From Cinnamomum chago (taxonomy: Eukaryota; Streptophyta; Magnoliopsida; Laurales; Lauraceae): DNA of 64,000 nucleotides. Position 1 is the stretch's first letter, and every line of letters starts with the position of its first letter. The translations under genes were made by a program, and so were the position numbers. Under the pieces are notes generated by a model that was not told the DNA's origin, made no database searches, and saw only the letters and a program-made list of their open reading frames with translations. The stretch spans positions 129,786,001 through 129,850,000 of the forward strand of contig CP142451.1 of assembly GCA_038049695.1 (NCBI GenBank). The letters are read 5' to 3'. Of this stretch, positions 14,901 through 24,887 are shown one piece after another.

Positions 14901-15784
14901 ATAAATGTTTTATTTTCTAATCTTTCTTGGACTTCATTTTTATTGTTAAATTCGTGTAAGTTATCCTGCCTCCATTCAGGTTTTGCTGGTATTTGCTTCT
15001 GGCATATATTTCTTTGGACTGCATTTAATAGTAGAGCTCAGAAATTTTACAATTCTAATAACATTACTGGTACAGTATGTTGAGGAAAATGAAAGACTAA
15101 GAGCCATTTTGGGGGAATGGAGCACTCGAGCCGCGAAGGTATGTTCTTTCATGTATATTACTGAAAGTGAAAAGGTCAACATAGGATTAGAGTTTAGTCT
15201 GCATTTGTCTCCTCATTTTGGTAGCAGAGTTAGTTTCTGATTTTTACTCCAGGACCGGTTTGTTTCACATTTCAGGGGGGAGACGTCTCTACCTTTCCAC
15301 TGTTTTTAGTAAAATTATGTTTGGTTCACATGGCTGTTTCCAGAGCCATGGTCAATATAATTCTAGTTCTTGCTATTATATTGCTCTGAATGGCCTCTTT
15401 TGTTCCTGCTTAATTAGTGTATCGAAGGCAGGACCCTTTTCCTCCCTCTTCCTGGCTGGTCACACAACTAATGTGCTGGTGCCATTTGAACATGAAACCA
15501 AATAAGCCCCTTGGGTTTGCTGTCACTTAAAAGAGTAGATGTTGCTAAGCTTCTTTTTAAAAATATGTGCTCCTTAATTCTGGAAATTCTCACTTATTTT
15601 AGTTTTTTTTTTTTTCTTTAACCTTTTTATCTTATTGGAACCTCTTATCGATATATGCTATTATCCATGTGTAAAGCTTGAGCGGGCACTGGAGGCAGAG
15701 CGGCTATCTAATATGGAATTGCAGAAGAAGATAACAAAGCTGAGAAGTCATCCAACTCAAACATCTGAAGAGCAAGGGGACTGA
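77..15784 (+). CDS. Multi-pass membrane protein with C-terminal coiled coil (5'-partial, 14 exons)
   Basis: Exons with matching phases: ~77-145, 1958-2045, 2422-2530, 3790-3839, 7223-7289, 7424-7496, 7903-7958, 9523-9619, 10532-10616, 10837-10899, 13664-13723, 14761-14853, 15076-15138, 15677-15784 (stop TGA). They encode about 359 residues in one frame. No in-frame ATG lies between the stop at 60-62 and exon 1, and a pyrimidine tract plus AG precedes about 77, so the first exon is probably before the window. The N-terminal half has about four hydrophobic segments (including GYAVVAAAAPWIF, TAYGTAAMLLVMVW and IIIFGEVICAGSFMSLYIG). The C-terminal half is a charged coiled coil (LLAARDQELRALSAE, YVEENERLRAILGEW, LERALEAERLSNMELQKK). 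From memory it resembles a conserved plant family sometimes labelled FIP1-like; that name is uncertain and the biochemical role is not visible. All introns are GT-AG except possibly 2046-2421. Confidence 0.85.
1359..1390. repeat. (GA)n microsatellite
   Basis: About 16 uninterrupted GA units inside an intron of the coiled-coil gene, preceded by an impure GAA-rich stretch. Confidence 0.95.
1495..1590 (+). mobile_element. tRNA-derived SINE head (candidate)
   Basis: The stretch TTGCTCAGCTGGCCAAGG resembles a pol III A box, and GAGTTTGAGTCTC about 30 bases later resembles a B box. The spacing fits a tRNA-derived SINE promoter. No full tRNA cloverleaf closes around it, so a functional tRNA gene is unlikely. 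The 3' end is not defined. Confidence 0.4.
2729..2883. mobile_element. Palindromic MITE in a TA microsatellite, copy 1
   Basis: A fold-back element begins with TCCTATGAGAGATATCTCTC and returns as its near reverse complement (GAGAGATGTCTCTCATAGGA). The centre is GTGGGGGC...CCATATCCAATGCCAACAACTT. It is bordered on both sides by (TA)n and is followed by GA repeats. The same unit occurs four more times in the window (33934-34083, 58655-58806, 58829-59002, 59058-59208). It has no coding capacity and lies in the intron between exons 2422-2530 and 3790-3839 of the coiled-coil gene. Confidence 0.8.
3840..7222 (+). other. Large intron with retroelement-like and duplicated sequence
   Basis: This 3.4-kb intron of the coiled-coil gene contains a 549-bp tandem duplication and minus-strand open stretches (about 4174-4383, 5872-6111 and 6330-6707). 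The last of these reads as an acidic/basic protein fragment interrupted by stops; I do not recognise it. A possible retrotransposon primer-site-like string (TTTGTCAGAGCAAAG on the minus strand, near 4470) hints at a decayed LTR element running leftward, but no matching second LTR was found. A TA microsatellite is at about 7358-7379. Confidence 0.4.
4615..5712. repeat. 549-bp tandem duplication, two copies
   Basis: The unit starting CTCTAATCTAGGCAATAG at 4615 repeats from 5164 with only a few substitutions. Each copy carries the same 125-codon open frame (4689-5066 and 5238-5615), offset by exactly 549. The frames look like chance translations: hydrophobic, and no known domain. High identity indicates a recent duplication inside the intron. 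A smaller tandem repeat of about 30 bp (TGACAAACTCA...) lies just upstream at about 4471-4530. Confidence 0.9.
8064..8708. repeat. Tandem duplication (~0.3 kb) beginning in a potential exon extension
   Basis: Sequence from AAATTACAGAAATATGCAGA at about 8066 to TCATTCAGGGAAGTG at about 8397 recurs almost identically from about 8401 to 8708. The copies differ by short A-rich indels and a few substitutions. Both retain the potential splice donor GCAGAAG|GTATGTG. Confidence 0.9.
11028..12680. mobile_element. Non-autonomous hAT-type element with perfect 8-bp TSD
   Basis: The element begins CAGGGACGGACCTA and ends GGGTCCGCCACTG, which are imperfect inverted ends. It is flanked by the identical octamer GCTCAAAA (11020-11027 and 12681-12688). 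An 8-bp target duplication is characteristic of hAT superfamily insertions. It contains no transposase. A second element is inserted inside it (11750-12626). It sits in the intron between exons 10837-10899 and 13664-13723 of the coiled-coil gene. Confidence 0.85.
11750..12626. mobile_element. Tourist-like (PIF/Harbinger) element with internal triplicated unit
   Basis: The ends are GGGGTCGTTTGTTT and AAACAAACGTCCCC, inverted with one mismatch, flanked by TAA on both sides, as expected for PIF/Harbinger. The interior has three tandem-like copies (about 11900, 12070 and 12255) of a unit of about 150-185 bp containing GGTTGAAAATTGGACACAT and a following GGCGGACTG. It is nested in the outer hAT element. 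The internal 117-codon frame (11901-12254) is a product of the repeat, not a gene. Confidence 0.8.
14263..14309. repeat. (ATT)n microsatellite
   Basis: An ATT trinucleotide run with one interruption (ACT), intronic in the coiled-coil gene. Confidence 0.9.
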
Positions 15785-18700
15785 TCTGTCACGTTTTGGT
15801 GAATACATCCTTAAAAACTTCTTGTGCATGCTTTCTTTTGGAGATAGGAGGAGCCTGGAACCTCAACATCAATGAACAGTGGATTGAGAGTTCAAAACAG
15901 CAGTTTGTGAAGGCACTAGATTTGTACTAATGGGTTGTCATTTGTCACGGCCAGTATAGAAGGATTTCAAGTTGCTACTAGAACCTGAAATTTTTTTAAT
16001 GAAGATTGCTTTTGTACTTTAAAATTCCATAAATATTCTGAGAAGGAACCAGATAATTTTCGAGCTAGGGACGTGAGCTCTTGGTGGTCAGCCAGGTCTT
16101 GGATATTTGAATGACGTGATTTATACATGGTTAGTGCCATCAGATAAAACAACTGACCACTGGGTAATGCGCTGAACTTACCAACAAAAATTCCAAAAAA
16201 AAAAAAAAAAAAACGGTTTGTGTGAAAAAAAAATAAAGATTATTTTACTTTTCTATGGATGAGGATAAATACCTAACTAGTAACTAGAGCTAACTTGACC
16301 TGGTTAGGCCATGCCTTGTTTGGTTAAGCATGAGTCCCCCATACAGGAGTATGAAGGTCGCACATTCCCCTGATAATCTGGCAACTCAAATGATAAAGGG
16401 GTGGATTAGAGGGGGAAAAGAAAAAGGGGGCCAAAACCAGGTTGGGCTTGTCCTAGGCCCAATTCAATCACAAATGGCTCCAGTCGACTCCAAGTTGTTT
16501 TTGCCCCTTTTCTTTTCTTTTTTGTCCTTTTGAAATGGCTAAAGCTGTTTGACACCTGTAGCGCTGTTTTGGTGTTTTGGAGGCTGGGCGCTTTTCCTTG
16601 CTGATTGACACCTGTAGCCTTTGAACCAGATGAAAATCACCCATTCCATGATTCTGACGTTCTACTTCACTACCAGTTGCCATCATCTACCTCTCATGGA
16701 TGGCTTCCAGATCATCCATGTTGACCTCTTACTGGCCCGTTTGTTTACATCTGGTGGGCTCCAGTGTTGGCCATCCTGTGTTTTAACTCTCTTTCAGCAG
16801 AATTTAAATCTCATTTAGCAAGATGAGCTTTTCTATTTTGCCATGAGCTCATGTGGCCCCCAGAAACCTACCATTTCAGCACACATGTCAGACAAGCTCA
16901 AGCCTACAACTGCTATGAGCCAAACGATGCCGAACGTGTTCATCAGTCACCTGAAATTTGAAAGTGGTACCTGCCCTCCACCTGTTTTTCCACGGCGGTT
17001 TTTGAATTTTTTTTATTTTTATTGGTGCACTGCCCTCCACCTGTTTTTCCACGGCGGCTTTTGTTGAAGGAACGTGAGAAGGTATCCCCCGTATACTACT
17101 CTCCTAAAAAAAAAAATTGTTGCATACATACTTGTGGAATATGAGGCCAGGCCAGGCCGTCTGTCTGTCTATCACTGATCCACCGATGGTTGGTGCAGGA
17201 ACACAAACGATTATCATCAGCATTTGATATGGCAACGCTCAAGTCATAAGATATTACTGTAACATATAATGCTCATGCACTGGTATACAATGATAAATGA
17301 ATGGATCTGGAATTGATGAAAAGCGTAGTAATGATTACTAGGGGCACGAGGAGACGTGGATTTAGGGGTGTTCTTCACTTCTTCTGCTTTAACGACATTG
17401 TCTATTGTATGACCTGTAGATCTAAACCAAGGAGCCGCGCTACATGGAACTCAGTGAATAAAAAAAAAAAAAAACTCTTTAATGAATTGAAGTTATAGAA
17501 AGCTTTTGACCCCACTCAATGTCTAAGTTAATGAGTCATTTGTCTAAAAAAAAAAAAACTAATAGGCCCAATTTTTATTTTCTTAAAGAAAATTTCATTT
17601 TTTAGACATTTTGTCGGAAAGTCTTTATTTACTTTAACTTAACCTCTAAATACGATATTTTCCCCTTATTAGAAGGAGTAAACCCTAATATTATAAAAAA
17701 TGGATGACGGATGTTGATAATATAGGGAAAATGAATTTATTTTTGTGAAAGATAAGTCTTTTGTTGACCCCACTTATTCGAATTTATGGAGACGCCGTTG
17801 TCTAAACCTCTATCACACATGAATAGGCCTGTTGTTTTCTTTTTCTTCTTTTTTTGTTGTTGTTGGTAGAAAAATAAGCCTACGGTTAGTATCATCCAAC
17901 CATAAATATCTTTTGGTAGATGTGGTTAATTTATAATATTTCCCAATCAAGCGAATGGCTCGAAATTCCCTCTACAACTAACCTGTTCAAAACTCGGCTA
18001 ATTTTATTTTCTATGTTGGTGATAGACGAGATCGCTATAAAAAAAAATAGAGCAGAAAGCCATATATTCGTGGAACTAACTTGATAAATCGATCGAACCC
18101 ATCCTTGCTCATTGGGTTTGGGTTTGAGATTGGACATCATGGAATGGAACAACATGCGACGTATTTCTATTTTTTACTCTGATTTATTACCAAAGAAAGG
18201 ATGGCTGGAAGCTTCTGACATTTAAAATTGGGGTTGACTATAACCATATCCCATGATTTTTTTCTCTCGTCAAGAAATTAATGGCCATAATAATACAAAG
18301 TTTCAAGAATCATCCTGTTGCTTTGAAATTAATGACTCTGTTTCATATGCACTTCATTTCTTTTTCAGTGAGAATTTCAAATATTTTCTCTTTCTACATA
18401 AATTTTGAAACTATTCAATTAAGGACATCCGTCCATTTAAATTTATTTTTGGCAACTTTTTCTCTCGATTTTTTTAAAACACTCAAATTATCTTTTGTTG
18501 AAATAAAATCCTCTTTCACTTTTTATATATTCTCCTCATTTTCTTCACCAGTGTTTTCACTGCAATTAAGGAAAACCAGCGTTCCCAAACGACTACATGT
18601 AGTACCTGTTGGAACCATATCATACCTAAATGAAGGGTAATTTAGATATTTTTTTATAAAAAAAAAATAACTCTTAAAAAATACTTTTAAATGGTTGGAT

Positions 18701-20191
18701 GTACTTAATTGAAAATTTACTGGGACACTGATGGCTCGTTTGAGAACTTTTGAAACTCGTATCCCATGTTAAATAAGCCAAAAACTATTTGAAAACTTCC
18801 CTCTTTTCTATGATGACATTTGTCAGACCCGTTTTTCTTCTTGTCATTAATTACACATGTTTGGTAATTTTCAATAAGGTGGTTGGGGTTTGTTTGCACT
18901 TGACATGACCAAGAAGCAACAAGCTATCCCTACTGCTGAAGCACTCATCTAAGCATCGGTGGGCCATGGCTTATGTTCAACTTGTGTCGGTTTTAAATTA
19001 AAAAAAATTGGTAGAGAACGATGATGTGATGTCAACGAAAATCAGGTCGCTGATTGATGGGCTTCCAAAATTAACATCCCTAGCTCATTTTCTCCATGTT
19101 CTTTTTTTTCTTTTCCCTTCTTCTTCGATATCCTATTGTCCAAGAAAGCTTACATAAGTAGACAGACGAAGTCCACAAAATAAAAAAGGGTGGAAAGAGT
19201 GGCATAATTAGTAACCGATCTCTTGATAGCCGCCGAGTGACATGTGGGGGCGTGGAACCAATTGAGCAGTCCCTTGCCCATTTTCTTCACATGGCCAATT
19301 AAAAAAGGCTAAGATATGCATTAATGCACAACCCAAAATGGATGCAACGGTTATCATTTGGCCAAGCATTATATTCAGTGGTCAGGAACATTATTTGTGG
19401 GACGACGCTGTATTATCCCGATAAGAATTTATATAGAAGTGATCGCGTAATAAAAAATTCTCAAAGCTCCAAAGGATTCCTCCAAGTCCAAGAGTGGGTG
19501 GGGTGTACCGGAAAGGGGCCCATAGAAGCTTCTTGTCATCAGCTGACCTATTGCCTGACAGAATGACTGGGGCCCGCTCGCCCTCTCCCACTCTTTTCTT
19601 TTTGAGAACAAAAAGTCTACTTGGCCCAACCTGGGACCGGGCCCGAATCTGGTCCCAGGTCGGGCCAAGTAGCACGATTGTTTCTTTTTCTTTTGCTTTG
19701 GGGGAATAAGAATTGAATTGAAGATGAAGGGGGCAGGGCGGTTTTGTCACATACATATTTTTTTAATTATTATTAACATTATTCCCGGGAAATTTTCTTT
19801 AATTTATTATATTATATTATACCCCTGAGTCCACGAGGGACGGAGTCAAGTTCTAGAAGACTAGGAACCAATCTACAACTGCTACCAATTAAAAAATACA
19901 CCCAGAAACTGCCCTTTTTCTTGCCCTCATATATGTTTTTCAGCTGATACCAACCAAACCATACAACTAGTCAGAAACTCGAGCATGAAAAAGAAAAATA
20001 AATAAAGGCTCACGGAGTAGCTTGCTTGAAATGTCAGAAACTAGCCTCTAATAGTTTTTTTTGTATTTGTTGGACGACCAGAAAATCCTATTACATCTAT
20101 TTTTTTTTTATAACAATATAATTTTATTTACTCGAAAAAGAAATCTGGACTAAGCTCGCGCTACTGAGCTTAAAAACAACAAACAAGCAAC
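15785..20191. other. Intergenic region after the coiled-coil gene
   Basis: The first few hundred bases are probably the 3' UTR of the upstream gene; an AATAAA-like string occurs near 16231. A 28-bp direct repeat (CTGCCCTCCACCTGTTTTTC and its extension) occurs at about 16972 and 17030. Several A- or T-homopolymers and a strong hairpin at 19618-19671 are present. I see no convincing gene in the 4.4 kb. Confidence 0.6.
19618..19671. repeat. Near-perfect 21-bp hairpin
   Basis: Arms 19618-19638 (TACTTGGCCCAACCTGGGAC plus C) and 19651-19671 are reverse complements at 20 of 21 positions, with a 12-base GC-rich loop. No gene or T-run terminator context is evident. Confidence 0.85.
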
Positions 20192-20624
20192 TAAGAGCAA
20201 CTCCAATAGAGGAGTTTTTTTTCCAACTCAGCATGGAGTTGACATGCAACGGGTACAAAATCGGATGTGAGACGACCTCCAACAGCAGCTGTAAAACCAG
20301 CTGGAATTAACATATGCCTTGGTATGCCTTTTTTGGCATACCAAAAGGCAGCCTTCATTTTTTTTTTTTCAATATAATAATACAATGGGTCAGTGATTCA
20401 ACCCGTTGGAGACTTTATTTTCATCAGCTGGAACGTTAGTGATATGATGAGATGATATGATGGTAGTCAGTGAACGTTAAACAGCTAGATTTATAGCCGT
20501 TGCATTTTTTTTTTCCTTTTTTGAATTTTAATGAGTAATTATAAATTGTGAAAATTTGAGAAACTCTTGAGCTTGGATATCTATAAATTATGAGTGTTTG
20601 AAGTCTTTTTTTTCCTCATTCACA

Positions 20625-21623
20625 CTATGGATTCTCAATTCTCTCAATTTCCTAATTTTTCTACCCAATATTCACAATCTTTCAGTGAGGCATCCGAACT
20701 CCCTACTGATGATGCCCTCAAAGAAAAGGCTGTTGGTCGAGGTGCCGGCTTCAGTATAGAAGAAGACCATCTTCTCATCGGTTCGTAGTTGAACACCAGC
20801 CTGGATGTTGTGCATGGAAACGAACAGAAACTTGAGGCTTTTTGGGAACGAGTGGGAGAATACTATCACAACAATAAGTAATTTCCCAGTGATCGAATAA
20901 ACAAAATGTTGTCACAACGATGGCAAAAGATTCAAACTTCTGTCAACAAATTTTGTGGATGTCTTGCCACAATTATTTCCAGAAATCAAAGTGGCACGAA
21001 TGAACAAGATAAAGTAAAATTATCTATATGTGTGTGTGTGAATTTTTTTTTATTCTTAATTTGAGCTTACATTTAATTTTTAGATTGCAGAAGCCAAAAA
21101 AATTTACAAACGTCTATATGGATCAAGATTCACCTTGGACCATGCTTGGATCTTGTTGAGGCACCAACAAAAGTAGATACAACTGCAGCAACAAGTACTA
21201 GAGAAGACATCCGTAAAAAGAGCAAAATCTTCAACTTCTTTCTACTCATCATCTTCTAATCCAAGCACTCCCATAAATATTGAGGAGGATGAGACAATTT
21301 ACAATGCTTATAATCCCATGACGAGATTACCAGGCAGAAAGGCTAAGAAAAGAAAGATAAAGTAAACCACTATCAACGAGCCCACACCTGTTGCAGATCT
21401 CATCCAAAAAATGATGGATGACAAAAAGGAAAGAGATGAAAAAAAATTAGAGCTTTTTAAGCAAAAAATCGAGCAAGATGAGAAGAAGGTGAAATTAAAG
21501 AAAATACATATGGAGATGGAGATCATGAGTATGGATACGTCCAATATGTCTGAGGAACAACAACAATATTATGCTAAAAAAAGACTTAAGATTTTTAGAG
21601 GAGGGTTAGGTGGTGGTTTATGA
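20625..21623 (+). pseudogene. PIF/Harbinger ORF1 (Myb/SANT-like DNA-binding) pseudogene
   Basis: The reading starts MDSQFSQFPNFSTQYSQSF and runs into a stop at about 20788 where Trp would be expected. It resumes with FWERVGEYYHNN and RWQKIQTSVNKFCG, as in SANT/trihelix-like domains. After a likely intron around 21018-21085 it continues with YGSRFTLDHAWILLRHQQK and a Lys/Glu-rich coiled region ending at 21623. At least four in-frame stops interrupt it. In this superfamily the ORF1 protein binds the element ends together with the transposase. No intact product is possible. Confidence 0.8.
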
Positions 21624-21899
21624 ATTGTATTTTATTTTAGAATTAATATGTATTTTTTATTTTAATTAATGAATTATTGTTTGTTTAAATATAATGTTGT
21701 ACTTCAATTTTATAAAGTTGTCATTTCACTAGCCATTTTATAGCCATTGGAGAAAACTAGCCGTTTTATAGTCGTTGGAGAAAACTAGTCATTGGAATAT
21801 TTCATATATATAAACCATTATGGAAAAAAATTCTTACACTCAAACTTCTTACTTCTCTTCATCTCAAAATAAGAAAATATTTGTTTCATCACTTCGGAG

Positions 21900-23230
21900 A
21901 TGTCTCAAAATTATACTGATTCCTCTTCCGACACGACGGATGAGCTATGGTATACTGTCATAAATTCTGATTCGGACGAAGAGTTGCAAATGTTGTGTAG
22001 GGCTGCTCTGGAAAAAGAAAGAGAAAACTTACGAAGGGGAACAAAAGTGCATCATGGTTCTATTCAAGGTCACGCGGTCATCCAGAGAGGACGAATCTCA
22101 GGACATCACAGGCTTTACAATAACTACTTCAATGAAAACCCTGTCTACACTCCCTCTCAATTTCGAAGGAGATTTCAAATGCGCAAACCTCTTTTTCTTC
22201 GAATTGTAAATGCAGTGGAGGCTCATGACCCATACTTTCAACAAAAAAAGAAACTATGCATGCAGTCTTGGTTTATCAGCTCTTCAAAAGGTCACAGTTG
22301 CAGTGAGGATGCTTGCTTATGAGTTGCGGCGGATGCTGTGGATGATTACGTGAGGATTGCTGAAAGTACCTCTATAGAATCATTGAAAAAGTTTGTTCAA
22401 GCGATCATTGATGTTTTTGGCAATGAGTACTTGAGAACACCAAATAGTATTGACTTTTGTAGATTGTTACCAGAATGTGAGAGACGCGGGTTTCCTGGGA
22501 TGCTAGATAGCATAGACTATATGCATTGGAAATGGAATAACTGTCCAGTTGCGTGGAAGGACATGTATGCTCGTGGAGACCACCGTGAGCCTTCTTTGAT
22601 TCTTGAAGTCGTGGCATCGTATGATCTTTGGATATGGCATGCTTTTTTGGACTACCGGGATCGCACAATGATATCAATATATTGGATCGATCTCCTATAT
22701 TTACCGACCTCGCTGAAGGCCGAACTCCTCCCACCAACTACTCAATCAATGATCATGAATATACAACTGGCTACTATCTTGCGGATGACATATATCCATT
22801 GTGGGCGACATTTGTAAAAACAATTTCATGTTCTAACGGGCCAAAAGCCACAAATTGTGCAGCAACTCAAGAGTCCGCATGGAAGGATGTGGAGCGTGCG
22901 TTTGGAGTGCTACAAGCACGTTTTTCAATTGTTCGTGGGCTTGCTCGTTTCTGGGATTGTCAAACACTTTAGTATATAATGAAGGCATGCATCATAATGC
23001 ATAATATGATTATCGAAGATGAATGCGATTAAAGTCTTTCACCCAATTACAATGCATGAGAGGGTGAATGCAGTGACCTTCCTGTATCATGTGACCACAC
23101 TGCGGAATTTTAGGATTTCATTCAAAACCACTTGCGTATTCGTGACAAGAGAACACATTCTCAACTCCAAGCCGATCTGGTGAAGCACATGTGGCATTTC
23201 CAAGATCAATATGAAGAAGCTTGTGATTGA
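21900..23230 (+). pseudogene. HARBI1/ALP1-like DDE transposase pseudogene
   Basis: It starts MSQNYTDSSSDTTDELWYTV and contains YTPSQFRRRFQMRKPLFLRI, then ALQKVTVAVRMLAY in a shifted frame, then VDDYVRIAESTSIESLKKF. Catalytic-region remnants are MLDSIDYMHWKWNNCP (first Asp), FFGLPGSHNDINIL in another frame (second Asp) and WKDVERAFGVLQARFSIV (Glu). At least three frameshifts and several stops break the gene, so it cannot mobilise the element. The 3' end reads HLRIRDKRTHSQLQADLVKH before the final stop near 23230. Confidence 0.88.
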
Positions 23231-23544
23231 CTATAATATTATGTAATTTGATTTTACCTTTTCAATGAAAAATGGATTTCAAGTACAATTTATGTATTTT
23301 TTATTTTTTAATAATTTATTACTTTAATAATATTTAAAACGTACCAAATCCCATTAAATATAAATAAGATATATGTAATAAAGCAAATGAAGATTAAATG
23401 AAAAAAGAATAAAATAATAATTTGATATTTCTATTGGAGTTGCCCAAGTGAGATGCCAAATTTACATATGCCTTTTTGCCACATAAGCCTTTATTTTTCA
23501 AAAAGGCATATAGAGAAATGAAGTACATGCTGGAGATGCTCTAA

Positions 23545-24887
23545 TCAAAGCGAAGAAAACAATTAAACAGCATATTATATTATAAATCAAAGGAAAGGAA
23601 AAAAAAAGCACGAAAAATCCCCTCCTTATCATGACAAAAACCAACCCACGTCATCGGCCTCTCAAAGTTGGGACGGGACTTCAGAATTATTTGATTTATT
23701 ACTAAACATAACCGAGTTGGGACTTGGGACTGGCCAAGATCCACGGAGTTGATGTAGTAAAAAACCAAAACGGAAGATTTAAGTGATTCTGTTGCCTAGT
23801 TTTAGTGTGTGTATACTGTATAGACAGCATCCCGCTCAATTTTATCCAAATCCTTAGACCGGGTTTAAGAGAATAAATTCATCAAGTGGGGCTTACCGCT
23901 TACATTCACAATGTGAATGGTGAACCCAAGTCCAATTGAACTGCAATTTTTCTGACCTAATGCCAACACAAGAAGTCTTTAAGCACTTTCGGATCGCATT
24001 TATAATTAAGGATGGCCTCGAGGAAGTTTCAAAATATCATCCGGATTCATGGTCAATGCAGTGAGACCTGATACCCACCATGTCAAGTTTTTGTTCCAAC
24101 ATCAGATTAGCAGCCTTATATTAGCGTGCCTGTGTGCCACGTGTACCATAATTAGCCGCTTAGAGTTTTAAACTCTAGCGTCCATTTCAAAGAAAAGGTC
24201 TGCCCTTATTTATTTATTTATTTGTTGAGATAAAGCGGAAGCATGATTTCCACTTCGATTTTTTTTTATCCCAGTAGGAGAGCTCAATAAAATATGTTCG
24301 TGATGAAGCCTCAAATCAATTAGTTAGTTAGTAGGTGTGAGGTGACTGATTGTAATGTTATTATTATTATTATTATTATTATTATAGTTGTTATTAGTGG
24401 TCCTGGAAATGGTAAACACGTTTGGAAGGGCATTTCCGTCATGTAAAAAAGTATTGAGAAGCCAAAACACTCCATTTTCGACGAATTCATTGATGTAGAT
24501 ACAGGACTTGCTTGCAATTAGCATACATAGCAAAACAATATGAGCAATGCATTTCAGCAGTTGGGTAGAAAAAATATACACAACAACATTGGATAGGAAT
24601 AGGGATTAGGGAGTCGGTAGTCAGTACTTGGTTGGTGGAAGCTGGGGGAAGGATAGGGCTTGAATTATTGAGATGATGAAGGCCTTGAAATGAATTAATC
24701 CATCAGCAAGAGGTGGTAGTCCCTTCCTAGCTAGTTCCTACCCTCCCAATCCACAGCCCCCGTTAAATCAAGAATCAGTCAGTCCTTTCTTTCATTCTCT
24801 TCACCCATCAAAAAGATTTTTTTTTTTTTTATTTCTTTCAGCTGTCCGTGTGGCATGTATACTTTCTGACTTGTGTGAGGACTGAGA
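23545..24887. other. Intergenic region and presumptive promoter of the kinase gene
   Basis: No gene is recognised. The region includes a (TTA)n microsatellite at about 24358-24385 and a poly-T run at 24819-24830. The 250 bases before the kinase ATG are the likely 5' UTR and promoter. An in-frame TGA four codons upstream of 24888 supports that ATG as the start. Confidence 0.55.

Larger units (their letters stand above)
20195..23541 (+). mobile_element. Decayed PIF/Harbinger DNA transposon
   Basis: The left end GAGCAACTCCAATAGAGGAG and right end GTACATGCTGGAGATGCTC are imperfect inverted termini, each abutted by TAA (20192-20194 and 23542-23544), the superfamily's 3-bp target duplication. The element carries the two usual genes in order, a Myb/SANT-like ORF and a DDE transposase, both broken. 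A second terminus-like string (CTATTGGAGTTGCCC, 23431-23445) matches the left end even better. It may be the original right end, with the last ~100 bp a related or nested fragment. Confidence 0.85.

Noticed and set aside
22405-22737. Antisense open frame in the Harbinger transposase
   Set aside because: Shadow of the sense transposase, which carries family motifs.
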